From Taxillus chinensis (lineage: Eukaryota > Streptophyta > Magnoliopsida > Santalales > Loranthaceae): 64,000 bases of DNA. Position 1 is the stretch's first letter; each line of letters opens with the position of its first letter. The translations under genes were made by a program, and so were the position numbers. The notes beneath the pieces are model-generated. The model was not told the DNA's origin and ran no database searches. It saw only the letters and a list, made by a program, of their open reading frames with translations. Where the stretch lies: assembly GCA_023512835.1 (NCBI GenBank), contig CM042087.1, positions 11,073,715 to 11,137,714 of the forward strand, written 5' to 3'. Shown one piece after another: positions 22,740 to 36,300 of the stretch.

Positions 22740-22945
22740 AAGCTTGTGCAAATAACTTAATTTGTTTTCCATTTTATTGTAATTATCTTTTGATAATAAA
22801 ACAAAATACTTCCACTAGATCTAATTGTCTTCTGCATTAGTTTCTTGTCTTTCAATCAGCATCTAAGTGTTATGCTAAGTAAAAAGAATATTTTCAAAGA
22901 GCCTATTCACATCTCTCTAGGCTTTCAGGGATCAACACTTCTCAG
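22740..22945 (+). mobile_element. Diverged copia-type LTR 3-prime end
   Basis: GATAATAAAACAAAATACTT, then AGAGCCTATTCAC and CTAGGCTTTCAGGGATCAACA, parallel the end of the fragment at 11340-11909 in the same orientation. Together the two pieces bracket the debris into which the gypsy element inserted. Confidence 0.55.
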
Positions 22946-25900
22946 TCAACAAAGACTAAAATATACTGAGACTAGAGAATAAAGTTGGACAGTGTTCCTA
23001 TAGTTGGTTCTTATGACAGAGATTAGAATGTACTTACATAGACTTTCTTGAATCTATGATATGTCACTTGTAATATTATTTTTATGACAGAGACTAGCGC
23101 CAAGGGCTTGTGCGCAAAATATTATTTTTATTTATATAGTTTTTTATGCTAAAAAATATTATCACTTGTAATAGTTATCATTAAAGCTTTATTATGTTGG
23201 ATATTGCTTAAACTTTGATGTTATTTATATTTATGTGACAATTATTTTTTTGTGTTTTACAATAGCTTAAAACTAATTACACCAAATTGAAAACTCATGT
23301 ACCAAATCAAACCAAAAATCAATGATTTTTTATTTTTATTAGATGATTTTAGTTTGTTATTTTTTCAAGTTGAAGGTCTTCAGTTTAATTTAAAAATACT
23401 ACATAAACTGACCAAACGTACTACTATTCACCCCTAAGAATAACAAAAAAAAGTCATTTTTCAAGTTAAATAAAATTATTTTAGGAATATAAATATGGAC
23501 TTTTAAAAAATCAAAGAAAAAGGAAGAAGAATAATATTATCTTTAAGCTTTAATCTTAGCTTATACTTGATTTTGATGCCTTAACTATTTTTTTGATGAA
23601 CATAGAGAATGAAAAAAAATCAAATAAAAATAAAGAGTAGAATAAATTAAAATGTTGAATAAAAATAAAAGAAAAAAAACCTATGGCTAATAGTAATCCA
23701 ATCACATGTGGATTTACTTTTACGTCATGTTTGATACACAAGAAAGAAAAGAAAAAGAATTAAATTTTACTCCTTTCTCGTGTTTACTATGTTAATGGGA
23801 AGAAAATTAATCATTCACATAGAATGTTATACCCCCAAATATGGATAACTTAATTCTTCACATATATTAGGTTTACAAAGATTACCTTGTATGAGGTTTT
23901 TTTGTCTTTTATATTTCTCTCATGTCAAACGTTTAGGGGTGTAAAATGGACTGTCGATCCAGTAAATCAACCTGCGGTTCAGGCAGATTAGAGCAAACTA
24001 GACTAGAAAAATTATAGTCCATTTCAATAACAGGCCTAAACGGACCGATCCGTGCGGACCAAATTCGTGCGAATGCGAATCCAAGGGCGACTCTAGGAAT
24101 ATTTTTTAGGGTATTCAATGTTCATTATAAAAAATAAATATAACATTATACTAGGCTAACTAATGAAAAACTGGCAACATGTAAAAATATAATAGTAGAT
24201 AATTAAACAAATTGATTAAATACCACGAACATCAAACACTAGATATTCATACATTTTAAAACTCTCTAAATTAATATCCTAATAATTCAAATTCCAATTA
24301 AAATTATTAAATAATATAATATTAAATAACCTATTATAAAAAAACAACTCAAAAGCAACAACTAAAATTAAGAAAAGAAAAGGACTAAGTAATGGAACCA
24401 GGAACCAATTGTCTCGGAAGTCTAATACAAATTATTTGAACAGAGAAAGAAAAAGTATAGTAGCCGGAGCCAACCGCATAAGTCCAATATAAATTATTTA
24501 AACAAAGAAATGACCGGCTAGAGTTGAAATTGAAAATTTAAAATAAAATATCTAACGCTAACGAGCCAACACACACAACAATCCATATTTGAACACCTTC
24601 ACACTATTTAACTACATGTGACAATCTCAATTTCTTTTAATATTTAACTAAAATTTATTTCGATTGGAGCGAGTGAGAGTCGAACCGTCTTCTCTTTTAT
24701 AGGTGGAAGGAGTTATGGAGGCAGATCACTGCTATACTAATTTTCTATGAGCAGCCTATAATATATGGGTGCCCCCAACCCAAGAAAGTCATCACAGGCG
24801 AGAACGTTACAACGTTGATAGCAATCCTTGTAATAATAATTTTGTTCGATATGTGAATCGGGTCTTAAAACTAATGCATTAGGAGCCGCCAACTTTGGAT
24901 GAGTTTGCTATCTATTATCCTTTGGATTGCCGGTTTTCTAATGCCGTGATGCTCGCTTCAATTTGCATTTACGAAGGGAGTTCGACGCCTATAGTTGAAT
25001 CTACGACCACAACCTCCCTTTCGTGGCCACCATATATAGAATTAAAAATTACAACTAGGGCCCAGTTATGGGCGAGCTTCCAGCTTTTGTACGCCTTCAT
25101 CATTTGAAGGACCTTTGGTTGCAAATGGGTGAATATCGAGCCCCATTTTGAGTACTAACAATCTTAATTTTTATTATTTAAAGGGGCAGGTAAGGGAGTG
25201 CAGTTGCACACCTTAGCTCAAGCGTAGCGTTGCTCCTGCACAGACCGATCTGATATATTTTTTAAATAATTTTTTTTAAATTATTATCTATCCTATCTAA
25301 TATATTAATACTTAAAATTTAAAATAATTAATTTTAAAATTAAAGTTTAAAAATATAAATCTTTAAATATAATTTTAAAAGTTAAAATTTTTAAAAATAT
25401 TTAATCAAATTAATTTATAATAATTTACAAAAATAAATAAATGAATATAAATCGGTTTGCGACCCCGCATATTGGACCTATAAATTTATATAATCCATTA
25501 AATATGCGGATCCGCCACTGCGCCTATACCCTTACAAACGTCTTCTGCACCTATACCCTTACAAACGTCTTTCTCCCTCGCCATTGTTCACCTCCAGCAC
25601 TCCATGGAAGCTTCCATCAGCCACCTCTGAGCCCCCATCACAGAGGTTCTCCAGTTTTGATCTGGGATTTCAATGGCGGCTGTGGAAGCTTCCATCAGCC
25701 ATATCATTTGTTTCTTCTGCTACGTGTTTGACAAACAAAAATATTAGAAAGTATCTAATAATACAATAATTTTGTTTTCCTATTACATGCTTATCCATGA
25801 AAAATATTAATAAAATATTTTAGTACTACAATAATTAAAATGAATCTCATAATTATTGCCACCAAAAAATAATGTTGCAATAAAATATCCATGAAATAGA

Positions 25901-26788
25901 AAAACAAAAACAAAAAAGGATACCTGTTAGGCTAAATTAACCATAAAAAAAAATGCTCAAAGAAACAAACATTTGAGGAAAAAACTTCTCAATGGCTAAA
26001 GTTGATAAACTTAAAAATAATATTAAGTAAATTCTCTCACCTTTAAATTATTGATTTATCCATATTTAAAAATCATCTTCACAAGTCACAAGCACTTTCA
26101 TAATATTTTCCAAACACCTACCTGCAATTATATATTTAAAATAATTTTGTGTATGACGAGGTGAACTCCTTTTGTTTTACATACAGAAGCTAATACAAAC
26201 TAGAAAGTGTTTTCATCATTACCCAATATTATATGAACAAGTTTTCTCAAGTACAAGCACCAGCATAAACCATTTAAAAAAATCTTAAAATTTCTGAATT
26301 ACTTGGCTGGGTTTTGCTTATACTCTCAAACAAGATAAAGAACTCCGCCGTACACTATCCTCTTGATGCCATGTCAGTGCACATGTCGTTTTCATACCCT
26401 AACATCCTTGAAGATCCGCGCACATTGGTAAAGGGCGTTGAAGGACTGATCATACAAAGCCAAGAACATTAGGAAAGCAAAATAGCTCCCAATCAGCACT
26501 GAATATACTAGGTCCTACTTGCTATGATGATCCCTGCATAGGGTACATTGCAACAACCAATCCAAACAAACCCTACCCGGCTAGAAAATGAGCATAAATG
26601 TACATATGCATCATATATGATCGCTCTTGACAGCATCTAGCAATAGTACAGTCCAAACCTAGGAACTTTGGCCTGGCTATAACTTCAAAAACTCACTGTT
26701 GTTTAATGTACTCCAAGGGGAAAATTTGGAGATTGAATACTGGGAATGCAAAAGATTGCAATTAGCATTACATATTCATGGTCTGCGC
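22946..26788. other. AT-rich intergenic region
   Basis: No gene is supported. Small local repeats are visible: CCTATACCCTTACAAACGTC twice at 25526-25571, and GGAAGCTTCCATCAGCCA twice at about 25606 and 25685. Short ORFs here have no recognisable domains. The last few hundred bases probably include the 3-prime UTR of the DEG9-like gene. Confidence 0.6.
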
Positions 26789-27280
26789 TCATGCCTTGAG
26801 ATCTTCGGACATTGCAGAAGGTATGCAATGTGTTGTTAGAATATCTAGCGTGGCTGCTTTTGCAGTTTCTGTACGGAGGACCACTATCTGCAGAGGGGAA
26901 TACAACAGCAAGAGATGGTGAGCGAGCATAATGTGGCTAAGCGTTGAAATATTTTATTTCAGAGAGAGACCTGTTGATATTCCAATTCGAATTTCAAAAA
27001 TTCATCACTGCAGGCCTCTACCATGGTAGCCAAGCTCTTCAGATTGTTCACAGGTTTACCATTCAAGGTAAGAACCTGAAATGTGTAGACATAAATCAAA
27101 TTGAACGATGAAAGGACTTGTGCAATTTCAGCATCATAAGTAATAATATGAAGTATGGAAGTGATATCTAACCTGTGTATTAACAATATCTTCATAACCG
27201 ATATTGATATCAGCTACCAGAACCTGAAAAAATACAAACATTGGATTGTATTAAATCTCAAATTCAGTAAGAGATGCACT

Positions 27281-27333
<53 letters not shown>

Positions 27334-30300
27334 TGAGAAACAACAACAATCTGCTCATTTTCTGATTGAGCCATTAAATACAAGAGTTTGTCCAAAAGCT
27401 TGACAGGAGCTTCAAATTCGTAATCTTTTCCATACTGGAAAAAGTGCATATACAATTGCATAGTTAGAGCAAGACAAAACTTAGCAATTTCTGGAGACAT
27501 CATTCCTAATGCTTGTTTTAACAGAATGAAAACCATAAAGTAAAATAGAAACATATAGAAACCACTTAATGCCAGAATCTTGCAAAAGGAAGATTTGTAG
27601 GAAACAGTCCCATACTCTTTTTCAATTTAATTCAAGACATGATTTACAATGAAAGGAATATAGCTCTATAACCCATAACTCCCATAAACTACCCATAACA
27701 CTCATTACATAAAATAACTATCTATTATTCTACTATAGGAAATAATTAACTACTACATGAAACAAAGTTCAAAAATACGTGAGGCGGGCATGATACGGCC
27801 GAAGGCCGTACAGATATGCGGGCGCCTCAATATGATCGAAGCGGACGCCTCAATCTTAAATAATAAAATTTATGCTAAAATTATTATCATACTAAAAATA
27901 AAAAATTTTCAATACCTTTTATAGAAATATATTAGTCTTATAATCATAATAGTTTTACACATTATATAAAATCAAACTAAAAAACTGAAAATTAGTCTTA
28001 AATTAGAAATATATTAGTCTTTCAATTTAAATACACCTCTTCTTAAAATAAAATTAGCAAACTTAATTTTAAAATAATAAATCATACTACAATTATCAAA
28101 TAAAGTATGTAGTCATTTATCAAACTCAAAAATCTAATAACTTAAATAAATATTCAATATAGTCATTTCTATATTTTCATATTTCTGATTATTTGCTATT
28201 ATATAATTATCTAGAAGAATAAATATAATTAAAATTTAAAATAAAACAAATTAAATTAAAATAATTATATACATAATAGTACAGCGCACATCTAGATCTG
28301 GAGTTGCTTTATAATTAAATTATAAAGCAATACATATAATTGCTTTTTAACGCTGGAGTCCAGCGGCTGGACGACGACACACTGGACGACGACGATGAAC
28401 GCTGGATCAGCGGCGATGACGGCGGCGACGATCGTCAACGATCACGTCAACGATGACGGACGTCTCTTCGAGGCGACGATGACAGCGATGTGATGCTGAG
28501 CTACGACGACGACGGCGATGTGATGCTGAGCTACGACGACGACGGCGATGATGAGATGCGACGACGAAGACGCGATGAGATAAGGGTAGGTTAGCGACTT
28601 ACCCTTTTCTGTTTTTTAAATTGACTTCAAAACGCGTCGTCGCGAGTGGTCTGCGACGCGGACGCCTCACCACGTCATACGGGCGAGGCGGCAGAACGGC
28701 CCGCCTCAGACCGCCTCATCCGTTTGAGGCGGGTGGCGGCTGATGCGGGTTCCGAGGCGGCGCCTCCACGCGGTCTGAGAGCGAGGCGGGCGAGGCGCCG
28801 CCTCAAGGCGCCGCCTCAGCCCGTATTTTCGAACCATGCAATAGACAACATTATAATTTGAATAATTGACAATAAAAGTTCATATTAATGCAATTGAATT
28901 AAAACAAAAATACTAAGATAAAATAATTATATAATATAATAATTTTATATTATATAATATCAAAAATAATAACTCACCCGTGACTTCAATCGAAAATAAT
29001 AATAATAATATCAAAAATAACTTTACAATAATTTTATTTAATTCTTTATAATAATTAGATAAAATAATTGATATAATATAATATAAAAATAATTAAATAA
29101 AATATAAAAACCAAATATATAATTATATATAACTCACCCGTGACTTCGATCGCTGCAATCAAAGACGTCACCTGACATAATCCAATGAGAGACGTTAGCA
29201 AGGCGTCGGACGAAGCGACGAAAAAGAGCGACAGTCGTCGGGTGACAATCGTTGGGCTAGAGTCGTCAGGCGATAGTTGTTGGGCTAGAGTCGTCGGGCG
29301 ACAATTGTTGGGCTACAATCGATGGGTGACAGTCGTCGGGCGAGAAGACGTCATCGTTGATGAAGTCGACAACGATCGTAAAGACGGATGGCATCAAGCG
29401 AGGCGACAGACGTCGTCATCGACTTTATCGACGACGATCAAAGCGATGGATTGCGTTGGAAGTGTCAGGGCGAGTAATCGATGGCTGTCTTGAAGTATTT
29501 TTTTTAATTTAAGCTATATGCCGCCTTATCCCGTACTGTCTGTGAGGTAGGCATGCCAATGGTGAGGCAGCCGCCTCACCCGCCTTGCGCCTCTATACGT
29601 ATTTTCGAACCATGGACATGAAATAATTACCCATTATAAAAATTAATTACCCATTAACTATCCATTAAATCATGAATAATAAATTAAATCTATAAAAGCG
29701 GTGGAACCGTATCCGTGCACCCCCCTTGAAAACCGACTTGTCCTCAAGGCAGAAAGAAGAAAATTTCCACCTTTTCTTTGTTTTTATGATCCGTCCCACT
29801 GTCGTCATCATTGAGGCAGCTTTTCTCCAGATTGTCAGTGAATTCAAGTTGAGATAAAAATGGCCAACATTGGTGTCTCGGCATGAAGCGTTTGCCGCAA
29901 CGGAAACAAGGTCCTTTTTCGCATCTCTTTTTTCGCTCGTTAAGGTTGGATGATGGGATAGGTAGTGGGCGTGAGAGAGTCATAGTAGATGGGGTTATGT
30001 TTGAAGAGCCATTAGGCCGTGTAAATGTGTTGGGCTTTTGGCTTTTGTGTAATATTGTCTTTGCCTCAAAATCTAGGGCTAAAGACATAGCCTTATAGAC
30101 AGAACGCGGTTTATGAATATGCACCTCCGCTTTTAATTTATCCTTTAAATCAGCCATAAATACTATCAAAAGAGCATTTTCTGGCCAATCAGCAACCCTA
30201 GCCATCTTTCTTGCAAACTCCAACTGATACTCAACCACCGTACCAAATTGTTTGATGGAACACAAGGCTTCATCGGGATTTTGAAACTCAAGGAGGCTGT

Positions 30301-33300
30301 AGCTCTCCTGAAATAATCGCACCAAGTCCTCCCAATGCACCAAGTCTTGCTCTCCCGTGGCTCAAGTGTAAAGATCAAAGGCATCTCCCTCCATGTGCAT
30401 CGCTCAACTTCAACCTTCAAGTTGCTGGCATCCCACCAAGGAGATCGTAGACGATCGTAGGGGTACTGGCGTCGATTCCTGGTCTCACCCACCAAGATGC
30501 TTCGGACACGGCATCAAGGGATGGTTGCTGCGAGGTGGCTCGAAACTATGTTTCCAAGGATGCAACCTTGGCCGCTATGCCATCAAATAGTTCAAGACGT
30601 GTCACAATGGTTGACAATTGTTTATGTATGTCTGGAACATCAGGGGGGATGGGATCTAATGGATTAGGGATGAATACGTCAGTGCAGGATTGTGATAGAT
30701 GTGTGGGTTGGTCGATATGGGAAGTACGTGTTTTGGCCAGGAAAACCATTGGCTTTGATACAAAAGTGATAAAAACCACTCCATGCCAAAATCTAATAAG
30801 AGGAAGATTTGTAGGAAACAGTCCCACAAATTCTTTTTAATTTAATTCAAAACATGATTTACAATGAAAGGGATATGGCTATATATAGCCTTACAAATAC
30901 TCAATCTACTAACCCAGGACTCTCATAAACTACTCATAATACCCATTACATAAAATAACTACGCATTATTCTACTACAAGAAATAACTACCCATTAATTA
31001 TCTATTATTCCACTATAAGAAATAACTACCTATTATATAAATTAATTACCCATTAACTATCCATTAAATCATGAAAATTAAATTAAATCTCTAAAAGCGA
31101 TAGAATCATATTAGAAACTCTAAACAAGAATTGCTGATACATCATTTCTAATGCTTGCTTTAAAACTGAAAATGTCAGGAGACCTAAATTGACAAATTAG
31201 GAGGTATAAAAATTCTGAAGTCAACACAGAAGCATTCAAGCACATAAAAATTTTGGGTGGACTCAATACCTCTGATCGAAGATACGGGACAGATACAGCT
31301 GTAAAAAGGAAACCTGCAATGATGTAATATGAGGGAGGTCTGCCCTTGGTATGTGCTGGAATGATCTTTTTGTGTGTTCCGAGGCTGACGTCAAAATTTA
31401 AAATCTCAGAATTGCGAAGAACTTTAATTGCGGCATTGTCCCCGGTATACTTCTGAGATACAAGGTAACTAAAGCCTATGCGCTCTCCATGTCTAAAAGG
31501 TACTGCAAAATCAGCAACACAGAGAATGAATGAAAAAGATAAAAAGAAAATAAATTAGAACTGCAGGGAAGAATATAGTAGAAGGATAAACGAATAAACA
31601 TCTATGACACATCAAACAAGTTGGTCAACCATTCCATCAATTGAGATCAATAACAAAAAAATCATTCAACAACTAATATCAACTTGATAATAAATCCTAC
31701 AGCAACCGTCACTGAACAAATTAAATTTTGCTTGCTACTGACTTTTTAATAGCACATGCTATGACTTTGTGTATTGATTTCAATATAACGTGTCATATGC
31801 ACCGATTAAGAGCATTAGTTGTAGGCAGTCTAAAATTTTAGTTAAATCTGTCTGCATGTAACAATATAAGCCATAAATTATACTTAAAATTTGTATTTTA
31901 ACTATAAACTTTGTTAAAATCCAAACATTGAAACACCTCCTAACTAAATTTGGCTAGCCGATGCCTCATTGTTTGGATTTTAATAAAGGTTATAATCAAA
32001 ACAAAGGTTCTAAGTATAATTTATAACTCATATTGCTCTATGTAGATAAATTTAGTTAAAATTTTGAATAAATAATCAACATTTTGAATAGAACAAACAA
32101 TGCTCATTGATGAACTGGAGTAAAACAAAGTATATATAATGATATATGCCCATTAAATTAAAAAATGTCCAGTCTCACAGGTACAGTAATTTTATTCTCC
32201 ATCTAATTAATTCAACAAAAAATGACTTAAAATTATTTCAATCAATTTGTATTACTAATAATACAACTAAGTCTTTATCCCAAGACTTGTAATATTTATA
32301 ATACTAATAAATAAAATTAATAAAATATAATTATTTATAACACAAAAAAAAAAATTATTGTTATAAATATGCTAGATGCATGGCAGGAATTGGTGACTGA
32401 TTAATTCAATGAGAAACAATACGTTAACAAAACAAATTGAGAAGATTAGGGTGATTCAACCGTAAAAGAACCATTACCCCTAGGTTTCCAAACTGCATAC
32501 AGGAGAAAAGTATTGATGGGAACTAATAAATAAAATAATTTATACATGATTGAGTCTCATCCAATATTGACAGAGTTAAAACCCCCCATGTGTGAGAGAC
32601 ACCTATGGAAAACAATTACATAATAGCAAATTTGATAGAATAGGAAGATGAAAAAAATATAAAGTATTTGATGGAATTCGAAGATGAAAATAACATATGG
32701 TATATCATAAAATAGAACAATCAACCCAATAATAATTGGGCCCCTAAAGAAGTACATAAAGAGAATTATGCTTGTATTATCCACCAAACATTATTTCATA
32801 GATCAATAGTGCCAGGTGTGCAACCTTGTACGTAAAACTTCATGTTCAAATATTTTTTTAAAAAAAGTCTATAAAAATACATTAGATCCATTGCATGCAC
32901 AAGTGCACAACTATATACAATAAGTTACCAATAGCACTATCATGAGCAAAACTATGTACATCAAGCTACCAGTAACATGAATTTTAGAAGCTCTAGCCTG
33001 GTTATAGTGAGGGAAAAAACAAACAAACAAACCAAAATCTCAATAATATGAGATTTACAAAAAAACTAAGACTGTCAAAAAGTTTACATGAGATTAATTA
33101 CATGAGTTTACATGAGTTTACAAAACAAACAACATACCCAATTCAGAAATTATTTTTGGTGTTGAAAAACAAACAACATACCCAAAAATCTCAATAATGG
33201 GTATGTTTGGTGTTGAATTCAGTTTTATGTTTTCAAAAATTATTTTTAAAACTATATTCAAAAACTATTTTCATATAAATTGAACACATATATATTTGTT

Positions 33301-36300
33301 TGGCAATAAATTTCTAATCTAATTTTCAAAAACTGTATTTGTTCAGATCCACAACATCACATTGGTAGGGGGTTGCTGGCATCGCAGCAGGCAGATGCAA
33401 GCATCGGGGGAGTCTCCAGCGTCGAAGGAGGGTCGTTGGGCATCGCAAGGGGCAGATCAAGGCGTGTGGGGGTCGCTGTCATCACGGGATGGGTCGCCAT
33501 GTGTCGTGGGAGGGATCCGGGAGTTGCAAGGGGCAGATCCAAGAGTAGGGAGATCACCAGGCGTCGCATTGAGTGAGACTACGGAGGCATCACAGTTCCA
33601 GGAGATAGGGAGGGAGAAGTGAATACAGAAAACAAATACAAAAAATACTGTTTATATATTTTCATATTGTGTGAATTAAAAACATATTATATTTGAATTT
33701 TAAAAAAAAATGTGCTTGCCAAACAAATTATACCAGCTGCTTTCTGTATTTAAACACAAAAAACAATCAGCACCAAACACACACTATATTCAATCCAATA
33801 CACATCCTTCTCTTTCAAATATTTCTATATGCCACCATCCTTTCTTTTAAATCAATTAAATATCATATTTTTTGTTACCACTTCCAAAAAGATTTTTTTA
33901 AAGTTACATTTATATTTATTTATTCTTAATACTTTTGTCTCGCTTATAAATGGCACTGCTGCAAGAAAGTTCTTTTAAAAGCACAGTAAAACTAACTCTT
34001 ACTCCATTTAAATGTGTGAGCACAAACAATGGCAAGCAAAGCAATGAATATTAAACCATCAAATAATACCATTACCAACCAATCCCATTCTTCTATAATT
34101 TTTAAATTAAGCAAATAGCATAACTATACAATAAACAGCAACAAGAGGTACTATATGAAAAGCCTTAGAATGCACATCAAATCACAATACACCATAAACT
34201 CGGATTCCATTTTCCAATTCAATCAGCAAAAGCTCAGATATGGGTCAGGAATCCCAATAGTAATTGTTAGCTTAAAACATGTTAAGATTACTTGATCATT
34301 TTTCACGATTGATAAATATTCACACGGTCTTTCTAGACCACAGGATTTGAACACTTGACTTTCCAACACAAGGATTGAGTCATGCAGATACAAATAAAAA
34401 ATAGGCTAGACAAGTTGTAACAAGTCAGATTTTTATCAAAAAACAATAAGAATTACTTAGTTCTCACTGCTTTAAAAAATTTAAAATAACCAGCCAAGAT
34501 TAATATAAAAATTAAAAAAAAAATGCTCCACCAAAGAACCCCAAATGCCAAGAACAAGAATATATTCACCACATTGCAAAACAAAATGAATTGCCTCAAA
34601 TTATAGAATAAATGTCAACAATTAGGGACATGCAATATATATATATATAAACTTATTCTCAGGAAACTTTGTAAACTGAATTTTCTTTTACAACTTAATC
34701 TTAGGAATAAATACTATTGCAAACCAATTTCCTTGTTAGTTTTGTAATGATTTTTGCAAACCTCCCATCTAAAACCAAGTCATTATAATAATTAATAACA
34801 TAATGAGATGCACTAACATAATTAGGGACATAATACGCAATATATATATATAAACCTATGTAACGTAGCAAGAAAAAATAAGGATTTAAGAAAATAAAGT
34901 GGGGGCTTACCTGTCCCATCATTGGCTATATCAACCCCATCAAAGCTTAGAATAATGTCTGACGGTTTTAAAACCATAAATTCTGGTGCTGTGGGGTCAA
35001 TTCGTCTTATACGAACACCTTTTTGATTAGATTGCATCCCCATCGCCAAGCGTAGATCAGAGTTTTCCATCTTCTGCCATTCAACACCAAGAATTGGAAA
35101 CCCTAACCAGAAGGAAAGAAACACTAAATGGTGACAAAAAATCAGTAAATAGATTTAAATTTCAAAAATCAAAACAGTGAGTTTACCAGTGTATGCACCA
35201 TTCTTCTCATAATCATGTATAAAGTGTCTAATGACTGGAGTCGGTATGACATATCCTATGTTCTCTGCATCTTCATGCTTCAGAGACTGAAATGCAATAC
35301 CAACACAATTTCCCTTATCATTGAAGGCAGGCCCACCAGAGTTCCCAGAGTTTATCGCAGCATCTATCTGAAAGCAATCCAAAACAAAATCTATCAGTGC
35401 AATAGGTACAATAAACCAGCACATTGTAAAACATTCATGAGAATTAACCAATAAGGTCTATAACCTGCAGACCCAGAAGCTCAGTGGACCCATGAACATA
35501 AGACAGGATCTCTATACGGGATACAACACCACTTGTCACAGAAATCGTGTCTCCCCCAATAGGGTATCCCACAACAGTTACTGCATCTTGGAGCGCAGGC
35601 AGATCACCAAATTCCAGCGGAGAAACCCCCTCCCAGAATTCATCCTCATCAACTGTTAGCATAGCTGCAACAGCATATAAACAACAAAGCATATGTCCAA
35701 CTGAGAATCCATCATTTCAAACCAAATAAATACAAACATTTTTTCACTGATACAATGCAACGCAGGCTATAAATTGTGGTCATTAAACTGTCTTCTAAAC
35801 TCTATCTATGGTGAGAGTTAAAAACAACTTTATGGCTAATGCATTCACTCTCTACATGTGAACCTTATGGTAAAAAAATTGGATTATTCTCGATATCCAT
35901 TCAATTAGTGCAATCACAATAAAAAGATAATGTAACAAAAAAAAAGCTTCAATGTGCTAATGTAACTGAATAACACATCTACATTATGCCGTCAAATACC
36001 ATCAAATGCATTGAATTCTAAAATCCCAAATGGAAATGCGCAAACACTGTGCATAAATATAACAAGGCAACAATACCAAACTATTTTAGCATTAGAGTAC
36101 CAAGGCAATTTCAATATGGGGAATGAAAATGTCGCTGCTAATACTAAGAGAAGGGGACAAGGAGTGTACCAATATCGCATTCAGTCCCAATAGCAAGCAC
36201 TTTGGCAAGGTACTTGACATCAGACCCGCGCTTCTTGAGCTTGACCTGGGTATAGTACTCCACCGAATGCGCATTGGTCACCACCCTTCTGCCTCCAATC

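Larger units (their letters stand above)
27553..31108 (-). mobile_element. Gag-only short-LTR gypsy-like element in DEG9 intron 5
   Basis: The 5-prime LTR is 30767-31108 (342 bp). The 3-prime LTR is split into 29624-29706 and about 27553-27762 by a hAT-like insertion. Both share CTACAAATCTTCCT-type, AATTACCCATTAACTATCC and TAAATTTAATT-type blocks. A primer-binding-like TTTGTATCAAAGCCAATGG (minus) follows the 5-prime LTR, and a CAAGGGGGGTGCACGG polypurine run precedes the 3-prime LTR. Only about 1.06 kb remains between the LTRs and encodes gag; pol is missing. LTR size and the gag type suggest a Reina-like chromovirus, which is an inference. No clear target duplication was resolved. Confidence 0.8.

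Noticed and set aside
33362..33622. Overlapping ORFs in the GC-rich island of intron 4
   Set aside because: They are short, occur in several frames and both strands, and have no domain.
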